Shown here in pieces: positions 1 to 6,237 of a DNA stretch of 13,695 nt. The DNA is taken from positions 1 to 13,695 of the forward strand of contig JAEXUU010000220.1 in NCBI GenBank assembly GCA_023452965.1, read 5' to 3'. Origin of the DNA: Pseudomonadota bacterium (GTDB taxonomy: Bacteria; Pseudomonadota; Alphaproteobacteria; Rhizobiales; Beijerinckiaceae). Numbering within the stretch: position 1 is the stretch's first letter; each line of letters starts with the position of its first letter. The notes below the pieces were generated by a model. The model was not told the DNA's origin, searched no databases, and saw only the letters and a program-made list of their open reading frames with translations. Position numbers and translations under genes: made by a program.

Positions 1-1349
1 GCCGCATCGAGCGCCCGGAAAGGCCGCCCCGATTCCAGATGCCGCTCGATCTCCTCGAGCGAGACCCCGCTGGTCTCAGGCACCAGCAGCTTGGTGAAGA
101 CCAGCCCGGCCGCGCAGACCAGCGCATAGACCGCGAAGACCCCGCCGAGCCCGATGCTGCTGACCAGGATCGGGAAGGAGAACACGACGAGGAAGTTGAA
201 GCCCCAATTGGCGAGCGAGGTCACACTCATGCCGAGGCTGCGTACCTTCAGCGGGAAGATTTCGGACATCATCACCCAGGGCAGCGGGCCGATGCTGGCG
301 GCGAAGGCGGCGATGTAGAGAACCAGCCCGACGGTCGCGAGGATATCCAACGATTCCGAGCCGGTGGCCGCGCCGAGCGCGATCATGCCCAGGCTGAGGG
401 CCGTGCCGGCAAAGCCGATGAAGAGCAGGCGGCGCCGACCGATCCGGTCGATCAGATACATGCCGACGAAGGTCATTCCGACATTGACGATGCCGATCCC
501 GACCGTCGCCAGGATCTGGGTCGAAGTCGAGTTGAAACCCGCCTCCTTGAACACCGTCGGCGCGTAATAGATCACGGCGTTGATACCGCTGAGCTGCTGC
601 AGGAAGAACAGCCCCATGCCGACCACCAGCGCCGGCCGGACGGTCGGGCTGAGCAGATCCGCCCAGGTGCCGGGCCGGGTCCGCTGCTGCGCCGCCTGTC
701 GGATGCTCGCGAGTTCCGCGTCTACTGCAGGATCATGCGGCGCGAGCTCGCGAATCCGCGCGATCGCAAGACGCGCCTCGTCGGTGCGACCCTGCAGGGC
801 GAGCCATCGCGGCGTATCGCCCATGCGGTACATGCCGATAAGCAAGGCGAGCGCGGGCAGGACGCCCATCACGAACATCAGCCGCCAGGACTCGGCGAAG
901 ACGAAGTCGACGATATAGGCGCCGAGAATGCCGAGCGTGATCGCGAGCTGATAGATCGAGACCAGCATGCCGCGCTTCTCGGCGGGCGCGCTCTCGGAGA
1001 TGTAGAGCGGCGCCACCATCGCGGCGATGCCGACGGCGAGCCCAAGCAGGAGGCGAGAGGCCGTCAGGACCCAGACCGCCCCCGCCGCAGCCGAAAGCAA
1101 CGCACCTGCGGCGAAGAGCACGCCGGCGACCAGCAGAAGGGCCCGGCGGCCATAGGTTTCGGTGGTGCGGCCCGCCAGCAGCGCCCCGCCCAGCGCCCCG
1201 AGCGGCACGGCGGCGGTCATCAGCCCCTCGTCGAACGGGCTGATCGTGAATTCCCCGCGCAACAGATGCAGCGCGCCGGCGATGACGCCCTCGTCGAAGC
1301 CGAACAGGAAACCGGCAATGCCGGCGATGGCAGCTACGAAATAGATCAT
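1..1349 (-). CDS. Sugar porter family MFS transporter (C-terminal end cut by window edge)
   Basis: Inner-membrane sugar:proton symporter of the MFS sugar porter (XylE/GalP/AraE) family. I read it directly from the minus strand: 449 codons from the ATG at 1349-1347 down to base 3, with no stop before the edge. The family usually has 450-480 residues, so only a short tail is missing. Visible marks are FGFDEG in helix 1 (Asp19, at the place of the XylE proton-coupling Asp27), YGRR in loop 2-3 (66-69), SRLLLGL with Arg99, PLYISE (115-120), DTPRWL (178-183), the sugar-binding signature QQLSGIN (251-257), DRIGRR (301-306) and VPETSG (423-428). Every key residue of an active symporter is present. 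It starts 34 bases after the aminotransferase stop, so the two are probably co-transcribed. No strong Shine-Dalgarno sequence precedes it, which fits coupling to the upstream gene. The substrate cannot be told; a sugar, polyol or inositol is likely. Confidence 0.92.
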   Translation of the reverse strand, partial: MIYFVAAIAGIAGFLFGFDEGVIAGALHLLRGEFTISPFDEGLMTAAVPLGALGGALLAGRTTETYGRRALLLVAGVLFAAGALLSAAAGAVWVLTASRLLLGLAVGIAAMVAPLYISESAPAEKRGMLVSIYQLAITLGILGAYIVDFVFAESWRLMFVMGVLPALALLIGMYRMGDTPRWLALQGRTDEARLAIARIRELAPHDPAVDAELASIRQAAQQRTRPGTWADLLSPTVRPALVVGMGLFFLQQLSGINAVIYYAPTVFKEAGFNSTSTQILATVGIGIVNVGMTFVGMYLIDRIGRRRLLFIGFAGTALSLGMIALGAATGSESLDILATVGLVLYIAAFAASIGPLPWVMMSEIFPLKVRSLGMSVTSLANWGFNFLVVFSFPILVSSIGLGGVFAVYALVCAAGLVFTKLLVPETSGVSLEEIERHLESGRPFRALDA

Positions 1350-1383
1350 CGTCTGCGCTCTGGTTGGCGTGGGTTCGCGAGGA

Positions 1384-2721
1384 TCAGCGCAGGAGGCCGT
1401 TCGCCACCTTGCGGAAGGCGGTCACGATGTCGCTCTCGTCGGCTTCGGTCAGGGTCGCGCCGATGGCGAGCAAGGCGCCGCGCGCCTGGAATTCGTCGCA
1501 GCGCGGCAGCGCGCCGACGCCGTAATGATAATCCTTCGCGAAGGCGTTGGCCGGATGGGTCCAGGGGAAGCCGTCGCGGCTGTTGGACCGGCGCTGCACC
1601 AGGCTGGGAACGTTGAAGTACCAGTGCATGCCCCATTCCTGCATGGTGATGCAGGCGAGGCTGCCGGGTGGCCCGGCGATCCCCTCGGCGCGCAGGGCCT
1701 CGACGAAGCGCCGCGCCAGGCCGGCATCGGGCAGCAGCATCAACAGGAACGGCCCGGTATCGCCGGCCGGGTCCGGGATATGGCGGAAGCTGAGGCCGGG
1801 CAGGTCGGAGAGTTGCTCGCGGATACGCCATTTCGAGGCCCGCATCGCGCCGGTGATCCGCGGCAGCTTGCGCATCTGCGCCAGGGCCATCGCGCCGGCG
1901 AGTTCCGACATGCGCGCGCCCATGCCCCAGAGCTGGCAGGCCTCGTCGGACGAGTCGAGCCGGCCCTTCTCGTTGCGGGGGTAGCCGAGGTCGTGCAGCG
2001 CCACGATGCGCCGGAACAGCGCGTCGTCCTCGGCGACGAGCATGCCGCCATCGCCCGAGGTCATGTTCTTGTTCAGCTGGAAGCTGAAGATGCCGATATC
2101 GCCGAAGCGACCGACCGCACGCCCGCCGACCGAGGCGCCCGCCGCCTGCGCGCAATCCTCGACGAGGCCGAGGCCGTGGGCACGGCAGATCTCGGCGATT
2201 TCGGCGATGCGACCTGGCGCACCGCTCATATGGACGCACAGCACCGCGCGGCTATGCGGCCCAATCTTGCGCTTGAGATCCTCGGGATCGATGCAGAAGG
2301 TCTCGTCGATATCGACCAGGCGGGGAATGGCGCCGACCCGCACCACCGCCGAAAGGCAGCTCACCCAGAGATAGCCCGGCACGAAGACCTCGTCGCCGGG
2401 GCCGACCCCGAGCGCCGACAAGGCAATCGTCAGCGCCGCCGTGCCCGACGACACGCCGAGCGCGTTGCGATGCCCGAAGGCCTCGCACCATTCCCGCTCC
2501 AGCGTCTCGACCATGTGCTGCGGGTCGGGCCCGTAGAAGCGGAACGGGCTGCGCGCGCGCACCACGCGGTCGACCAGCTCGCGCTCCTCCTCGCCGATCC
2601 AGTGCACCCCTGGCAGCTCCCAGGGCAGAGGCTCGCTCCTGACCGGCACGCCGCCATCGATCGCGAGCCGATTGGCTCGCTCCTGACCAACCCGCGATCC
2701 CTGCTCGGCCAGATCAGTCAT
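1384..2721 (-). CDS. DegT/DnrJ/EryC1/StrS family PLP-dependent aminotransferase
   Basis: Cytoplasmic PLP enzyme (fold type I) of the family that transfers an amino group to keto-sugars or keto-cyclitols. I start it at the ATG at 2721, giving 445 residues: an AGGGGGA Shine-Dalgarno lies just upstream and the family N-terminal motif (IDGGVPVR, 21-28) follows soon after. The longer frame from 2793 only adds 24 Arg/Ser-rich residues. Visible marks are SSGTAAL (91-97) in the phosphate-binding region, EDCAQ (188-192) with Asp189 for the pyridine nitrogen, QLNKN (215-219) with Lys218 as the Schiff-base lysine, SGDGGM (222-227), and GMGARMSEL (266-274). The catalytic set is intact and the length is normal. 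The GGxPVR beginning resembles the StsC/AHBA-synthase-like branch, which includes scyllo-inosose aminotransferases. Neighbouring sugar porters on both sides fit a keto-sugar or keto-inositol substrate, but this is inference. Transcription probably starts in the divergent region to the right. Confidence 0.93.
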   Translation of the reverse strand: MTDLAEQGSRVGQERANRLAIDGGVPVRSEPLPWELPGVHWIGEEERELVDRVVRARSPFRFYGPDPQHMVETLEREWCEAFGHRNALGVSSGTAALTIALSALGVGPGDEVFVPGYLWVSCLSAVVRVGAIPRLVDIDETFCIDPEDLKRKIGPHSRAVLCVHMSGAPGRIAEIAEICRAHGLGLVEDCAQAAGASVGGRAVGRFGDIGIFSFQLNKNMTSGDGGMLVAEDDALFRRIVALHDLGYPRNEKGRLDSSDEACQLWGMGARMSELAGAMALAQMRKLPRITGAMRASKWRIREQLSDLPGLSFRHIPDPAGDTGPFLLMLLPDAGLARRFVEALRAEGIAGPPGSLACITMQEWGMHWYFNVPSLVQRRSNSRDGFPWTHPANAFAKDYHYGVGALPRCDEFQARGALLAIGATLTEADESDIVTAFRKVANGLLR

Positions 2722-2760
2722 GCGCTTCCCCCTGTCAGCAATGCGTCGTCTTGGCGGCGT

Positions 2761-2786
2761 GATCAACGAGATTGAAGATGTTGATC
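2761..2786. promoter_or_regulatory. Candidate operator: 7-bp inverted repeat GATCAAC/GTTGATC
   Basis: GATCAAC (2761-2767) and its exact reverse complement GTTGATC (2780-2786) are separated by 12 bases, so the half-site centres are 19 bases apart, close to two helical turns. It sits in the divergent promoter region where one dimeric regulator could control both transcription units. The right arm overlaps a possible -35 element. Binding by the TetR-type protein at 4595, or by a regulator outside the window, is possible; nothing in the sequence decides this. Confidence 0.35.
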
Positions 2787-2795
2787 TGGCCAACG

Positions 2796-2803
2796 AAGCG
2801 CTT
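2796..2803. promoter_or_regulatory. Candidate LacI-family operator core AAGCGCTT
   Basis: A perfect 8-bp palindrome with a central CG, in the context CGAAGCGCTTGT. Operators of LacI-family sugar repressors commonly have this CG-centred AAGCGCTT core. It lies between the possible -35 and -10 elements of the second sugar porter. No LacI-type gene is in the window, and an 8-bp palindrome can occur by chance, so this is tentative. Confidence 0.25.
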
Positions 2804-2856
2804 GTAGCATGAAACAGAGCAGCAAATCCGGCTTTTAGTTTTGGAAAAGATCTGAA

Positions 2857-4212
2857 ATGATTGGAAATAACTGGATTTTCAGGTCTATTAGCCCAATTGA
2901 GTTAATTTTGACTCTAATTTTAGCGGGCGGAATAGCATTCGGATTTGGAATAACATCTGTCTCTGGCGTACTGGATATTATAAAGTCAGAATTTGAACTT
3001 TCGGAGATCGGCGAACAATTTGTCGTCGGAATTCTGGTCCTCGGTTGCTTCGTCGGTGCCGCCATAGCAGGGCCGATCTCGGCCCGCTGGGGCAGAAGAC
3101 GAACGATCATGCTGGCGGTTGTACTCGGCGGGCTCGGCTATACGCTGATCCTGGCCGGGATCGGCTTCGGTGGACTGCTGGTCGGGCGCAGCCTTGCCGG
3201 TCTCTGCATCGGCCTGATCTCGATGGTGGTGCCAATGTACGCAGCCGAGACGACGCCGGCTCAGCGCCGCGGCGCCGTGGTCTCGATGTTCCAGCTCGCG
3301 ATCACGCTCGGCATTCTCGGCGCCTATGGCACGACCCTCGCCTTCGCCGCGAGCGTGCCCTGGCAGATCCTGCTCGGCGCCGGCGCGCTCCCACTCGGTC
3401 TCGGCCTACTGGCGATCCTGTTCCTGCCCGAGAGCCCGCGCTGGCTCGCCGCGCGGGGCGAACACGCCGCGGTCGAGAAGGCGACGCTCACGCTCGGCCT
3501 CGCCGATGAATGGCAGGAGATGCCGGCGGCTCCCGCGCACGCAGACAACCAAAGCGGCACCGCGCTGACTCGCGGCAGCACGGTGGCTGTCCTCGGGTTC
3601 TGCAGCACGCTTTTCGTGCTGCAGAATCTGAGCGGCATCGACGGCATCCTCTACTATGCTCCCCGCATCTTCCAGGAACTCGGCTTTTCGGCCGGAACCG
3701 CGGCGCTCGCCGCGACCTTCGGCCTCGGACTGGTCAATGTCCTCGCCACGATCGCCGCTATTGCCCTGGTCGATCGCCTCGGCCGCAGGCCGCTGCTGAT
3801 CATCGGCTCCGCCGCGATGGCGGTCGGGCTCGCCGCCGTGATCCTCGCTTCCCAGCTCGCCTGGCCCTGGGTCGGCCTCGCGGGTCTCGCCCTCTTCATC
3901 GCAGCCTTCGCCATGAGCCTCGGCCCGCTGCCCTATGTGCTGATGTCGGAACTGTTCCCGACGGCGATCCGTGAATCCGGCATCGCCGTGGCCTCGGCGA
4001 CGAGCTGGCTGTTCAACGCCCTGATCGCCTTCACCTTCCTCTCGCTGGTGGCGGCGATCGGCCTTTCCGGAGCGATCGGGCTGTTCCTCGCGGTCTGCCT
4101 GATCTCGCTCGGCTTCTGCCTCGCCTTCGCGCCGGAGACGCGCGGTGCCCGGCTCGAGGACATCGAGACGGCAGTGCTCGCGGGGCGGCCGTTGCGCCAT
4201 CTCGGCAGCTGA
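2857..4212 (+). CDS. Sugar porter family MFS transporter with altered coupling and sugar-site residues
   Basis: Twelve-helix inner-membrane transporter of the sugar porter family, 451 residues, a normal length. Visible marks are RWGRRR (77-82), GRSLAGL with Arg111, PMYAAE (126-131), PESPRWL (191-197), DRLGRRP (306-312) and PETRG (426-430). It shares QLAITLGILGAY with the porter at 1-1349. Two things are unusual. In helix 1 the family motif reads FGFGITSVSG, so Gly31 stands where XylE has the proton-coupling Asp27. The helix 7 sugar signature reads QNLSGID (256-262), so Asn257 and Asp262 replace XylE Gln289 and Asn294. The protein may be a facilitator, or may carry a different substrate; this is inference from the family. 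The first 48 or so codons are AT-rich with ATA, TTA and CTA codons, unlike the rest. It is transcribed divergently from the aminotransferase and is followed by a strong hairpin. Confidence 0.92.
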   Translation: MIGNNWIFRSISPIELILTLILAGGIAFGFGITSVSGVLDIIKSEFELSEIGEQFVVGILVLGCFVGAAIAGPISARWGRRRTIMLAVVLGGLGYTLILAGIGFGGLLVGRSLAGLCIGLISMVVPMYAAETTPAQRRGAVVSMFQLAITLGILGAYGTTLAFAASVPWQILLGAGALPLGLGLLAILFLPESPRWLAARGEHAAVEKATLTLGLADEWQEMPAAPAHADNQSGTALTRGSTVAVLGFCSTLFVLQNLSGIDGILYYAPRIFQELGFSAGTAALAATFGLGLVNVLATIAAIALVDRLGRRPLLIIGSAAMAVGLAAVILASQLAWPWVGLAGLALFIAAFAMSLGPLPYVLMSELFPTAIRESGIAVASATSWLFNALIAFTFLSLVAAIGLSGAIGLFLAVCLISLGFCLAFAPETRGARLEDIETAVLAGRPLRHLGS

Positions 4213-4227
4213 AGCGGCTGCGTGCCG

Positions 4228-4248
4228 GCCGCGCGACCATCGCGCGGC
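4228..4248 (+). terminator. Hairpin after the sugar porter, possible terminator
   Basis: GCCGCGCGA and TCGCGCGGC form a perfect 9-bp, almost pure G-C stem around a 3-base loop (CCA), beginning 16 bases after the stop codon. There is no run of T after it, so it is not a canonical intrinsic terminator. It may stabilise the mRNA 3' end or assist termination. Confidence 0.45.
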
Positions 4249-4594
4249 AGAGCTCCGGCGAGCCTGCAAACGCCCGGTCCGAGCCCCGGCCATAGCGCGC
4301 CTTATCCTGGCTTGAAGGCCCGCAGCCCCCTCCCCGCCTGAGCGCGGTGTTTGACTCCACGCCTTCGTGAGCAAACGGCGACCGCGCATGTGCTAAATGC
4401 GAAGGCAGGCGTCGGCGCTGGCGAGGCCTCGGAAAGCCCCGAAAAGCAGGTCGGGTATGGCTCACCGACGGAGCGGTTCCTGCAGACGCAGATTGCGGTT
4501 CCCGGGCAAATCGGGGCAAGAAGGCGACGCGCTGAGTCATCGCATCGCGTCCCAGCGCCGGGGCGATGATTTGGCGATCAACCGGGCGTCATAG
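4249..4594 (+). other. Non-coding stretch before the TetR-type gene
   Basis: I see no gene here. The short open frames that fall in it have no family features. It should hold the TetR-gene promoter, but I find no convincing -35/-10 pair: a TTGACT at 4351-4356 has no -10 at the right distance. GCCTTCG (4361-4367) and CGAAGGC (4400-4406) form a wide inverted repeat of doubtful meaning. TCATCGC (4537-4543) and GCGATGA (4563-4569) form another, described separately. Confidence 0.5.
4537..4569. promoter_or_regulatory. Candidate operator upstream of the TetR-type gene
   Basis: Inverted repeat TCATCGC / GCGATGA with a 19-base spacer, ending 25 bases before the repressor start codon. TetR-family genes are often autoregulated through an inverted repeat at this place, but such sites usually have shorter spacers. 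The match is only 7 bp in GC-rich DNA, so chance is a real alternative. Confidence 0.2.
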
Positions 4595-5188
4595 ATGGTC
4601 ACACGCACAGAGCTCGTATCACGGCTGGAACGGGCTTTCCTGGACCACGGGTACGCGCAGCTGACGATGATCACCATCGCCGGGATCGTCGATGTCACGC
4701 GGCGGACGCTCTACAACTATTTCAGCAACAAGGAAGAAGCGTTCCGCTTTCTGATCGAGCAGGCCAATGCGAATGCCGTCGAGGCCGGCATGGCGGCAGG
4801 ACGCACGGCCCTCGCCGCAGGACACGACGCCGTCGAGATCCTGGCGACCATTCTCGACATCCGATACGGCAACGCGCGGCGACGGCTGAGCCAGTCGCCG
4901 CACGCGATCGAGATCAACGACCAGGCCTTTCGGCGCTGCCGAGACATCATGGTCGGCTCGGCCGTTGCCTTCCAGGCGGAATTGGCGGCGTTCGTCGTGG
5001 AGCTGGAGAAGCAGGGGCTTCTGCGTCTCAAGAGCGGCATCAGCCCCGAGGATCTGGCGCAGCTGCTCGCCGACGGCGCGCGCGGCACCAATCAGAGCCT
5101 GCCGCCGATCGCTCCGGACAGGCTGCATCTTCGCTACCGAGGAATGGTCCGGGCCTTGCTCCACGGCACGATCGAAGGCGAGCGCTGA
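4595..5188 (+). CDS. TetR/AcrR family transcriptional regulator
   Basis: Dimeric DNA-binding repressor of the TetR family, 197 residues, normal length. The N-terminal helix-turn-helix is clear at about 10-50: a helix ending in DHGY, then IAGIVDV, TRRTLYNYF (35-43) and NKEEAF, matching the family pattern of recognition helix, LYxYF and KE. The C-terminal ligand and dimer domain (60-197) is helical in character and gives no hint of the ligand. The start is fixed on the upstream side, since an in-frame TAG directly precedes the ATG. The Shine-Dalgarno is weak. It lies downstream of the second sugar porter and 110 bases upstream of the next regulator-transporter pair, all on the same strand, so it may control either neighbour or itself. 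Confidence 0.92.
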   Translation: MVTRTELVSRLERAFLDHGYAQLTMITIAGIVDVTRRTLYNYFSNKEEAFRFLIEQANANAVEAGMAAGRTALAAGHDAVEILATILDIRYGNARRRLSQSPHAIEINDQAFRRCRDIMVGSAVAFQAELAAFVVELEKQGLLRLKSGISPEDLAQLLADGARGTNQSLPPIAPDRLHLRYRGMVRALLHGTIEGER

Positions 5189-5298
5189 GACCCTGGAGAT
5201 TTGCCTGGCACCAATCGCGCCCTCTTCTCAATTTTCACGATATTGTGCAGAATGCCTGAGGGTGGCGGACAAGCGCGACGTCACCCTGCGGGGGGCCA
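5189..5298 (+). other. Short intergenic region with an imperfect palindrome
   Basis: 110 bases between the TetR-type gene and the next gene. The AT-rich centre contains CACGATATTGTG (5236-5247), a 12-bp palindrome with one mismatched pair, a possible operator. A GGGGGG run shortly before the ATG at 5299 can act as ribosome binding site. I find no clear -35/-10 pair and no terminator. Confidence 0.35.
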
Positions 5299-6237
5299 AT
5301 GCAGTCTTTGGAGTGGAGGATCGATCGGCTGCTGGCCGATCCGCAGTTTGATCGCGCCATCCATCGCCTGGCCTCCGGCTTCGTGGATGTGCAGGCCGCC
5401 GCGCCGCGCCTCGCCTCGCAGTTTGCGACGCAGCAGCGCTGGCTGATGTCGCATGCGGCGCTGTCGCGTTATTTTCGCGGCCTCCGCACCGGCCGGCCGG
5501 GCTTGTCTCGGACCGAATTCCTCGAGGAAGCGCTAGGCCATCGGCTGGCGAGCCGCAACACCGCCACGGCCTTCTTCGCCGAAGCGCTGCATTACGGGCT
5601 GATCCGGCCAATCGGAGCCTCAGGTCGCGGCTCCGGCCTGGTCGAGCCCGCGCCATCGACATTGTGGGCCTTGACCGAGTGGTACGCGCTGCATCTGGCG
5701 GCGCTCGATGCGCTCGATGGCGGGGACAGGGTGGAACGCCTGCGAAAGGCGGACCTGATGCTGCTGGCGGAGATGGAATCCGGCGTTGCCGACGGCCTGC
5801 TCGGCTGCGAGCTTATTCGAGCTCCGGCGCCGATCTACGCGGTATTCGCCTCGGTGGATGATGGCGGCAGTCTGATGGACCGTCTCATCGTCGGGCTGGA
5901 TTGGGACGCAGCGCCGGCTCAGGAACAGGCGCTGACCGACGTCACCTCGGTTTCCGCGCTCGCCCGCCGACTTAATCTGTCCCGCACGCACACGGGCAGG
6001 ACGGTGGCGGCGGCGGCCGCCCTCGGAGGCCTTGGCTGGAGCGGCACGCCAGGGCGCTCGCCGATCTGGCTCTCGAGGCGTTTTCGCGCCGAGTACGCGC
6101 AGATCCAGGCGGCGAAGCTCGCGATCATAGGCACAGCCTTCGACGCAGCGGCGAGAACGCCGGAGCCTGCCTCGCCGACGGCTGCCATCGGAACTCCGGA
6201 GATGGTTCACGGCCATTCCGATCGCCCGCCATGCTGA
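5299..6237 (+). CDS. Hypothetical protein, probable winged helix-turn-helix regulator
   Basis: I do not recognise a named family. The 312-residue protein is soluble, with no signal peptide or membrane segment. Residues 213-261 look like a winged helix-turn-helix: TDVTSVSALARRLNLS, then a recognition-helix-like stretch (THTGRTVAAAAALGGLG) and a short turn plus strand ending in PIWLSRRF. A second, weaker segment of the same kind may span about 50-118, with FRGLRTGRPGLSR, a helix from TEFLEEALGHRL and an AEALHYGLIRP strand. Between them is a mainly helical middle part (120-205). The C-terminal 25 residues are rich in Pro, Ala and Gly and look disordered. Its stop overlaps the start of the downstream MFS gene by 7 bases, so the two are translationally coupled, and it may sense that transporter's substrate. 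The DNA-binding reading is from the sequence pattern only. Confidence 0.75.
   Translation: MQSLEWRIDRLLADPQFDRAIHRLASGFVDVQAAAPRLASQFATQQRWLMSHAALSRYFRGLRTGRPGLSRTEFLEEALGHRLASRNTATAFFAEALHYGLIRPIGASGRGSGLVEPAPSTLWALTEWYALHLAALDALDGGDRVERLRKADLMLLAEMESGVADGLLGCELIRAPAPIYAVFASVDDGGSLMDRLIVGLDWDAAPAQEQALTDVTSVSALARRLNLSRTHTGRTVAAAAALGGLGWSGTPGRSPIWLSRRFRAEYAQIQAAKLAIIGTAFDAAARTPEPASPTAAIGTPEMVHGHSDRPPC

Larger units (their letters stand above)
2722..2856. promoter_or_regulatory. Divergent promoter region between the aminotransferase and the second sugar porter
   Basis: 135 bases separate two divergent start codons, so promoters for both directions must lie here or close by. The right half is AT-rich. 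A possible plus-strand promoter is TTGATC (2781-2786) and TAGCAT (2805-2810) with 18 bases between, each matching four of six consensus bases. It overlaps the inverted repeat listed separately, as expected for repression. A GGAAA about 11 bases before the ATG at 2857 may serve as ribosome binding site. The exact hexamers are tentative. Confidence 0.5.

Noticed and set aside
39..1616. Long plus-strand open frame of 525 codons
   Set aside because: It runs antisense to the clear sugar porter and the end of the aminotransferase; its product is Arg/Asp/Glu/Gly/His-rich, as expected from the mirror of hydrophobic GC-rich codons, with no family features.
1346..2239. Minus-strand open frame in another phase of the aminotransferase
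   Set aside because: Arg/Pro-rich product overlapping a complete, well conserved aminotransferase.
2722..2793. Upstream ATG giving 24 more residues to the aminotransferase
   Set aside because: The extra residues are Ser/Arg-rich and unlike the family; the ATG at 2721 has a good Shine-Dalgarno sequence, and the longer start would use up half of the divergent promoter region.
4351..4594. Two small plus-strand open frames (72 and 65 codons) before the TetR-type gene
   Set aside because: They overlap each other in different frames, lack ribosome binding sites and show no recognisable protein features.
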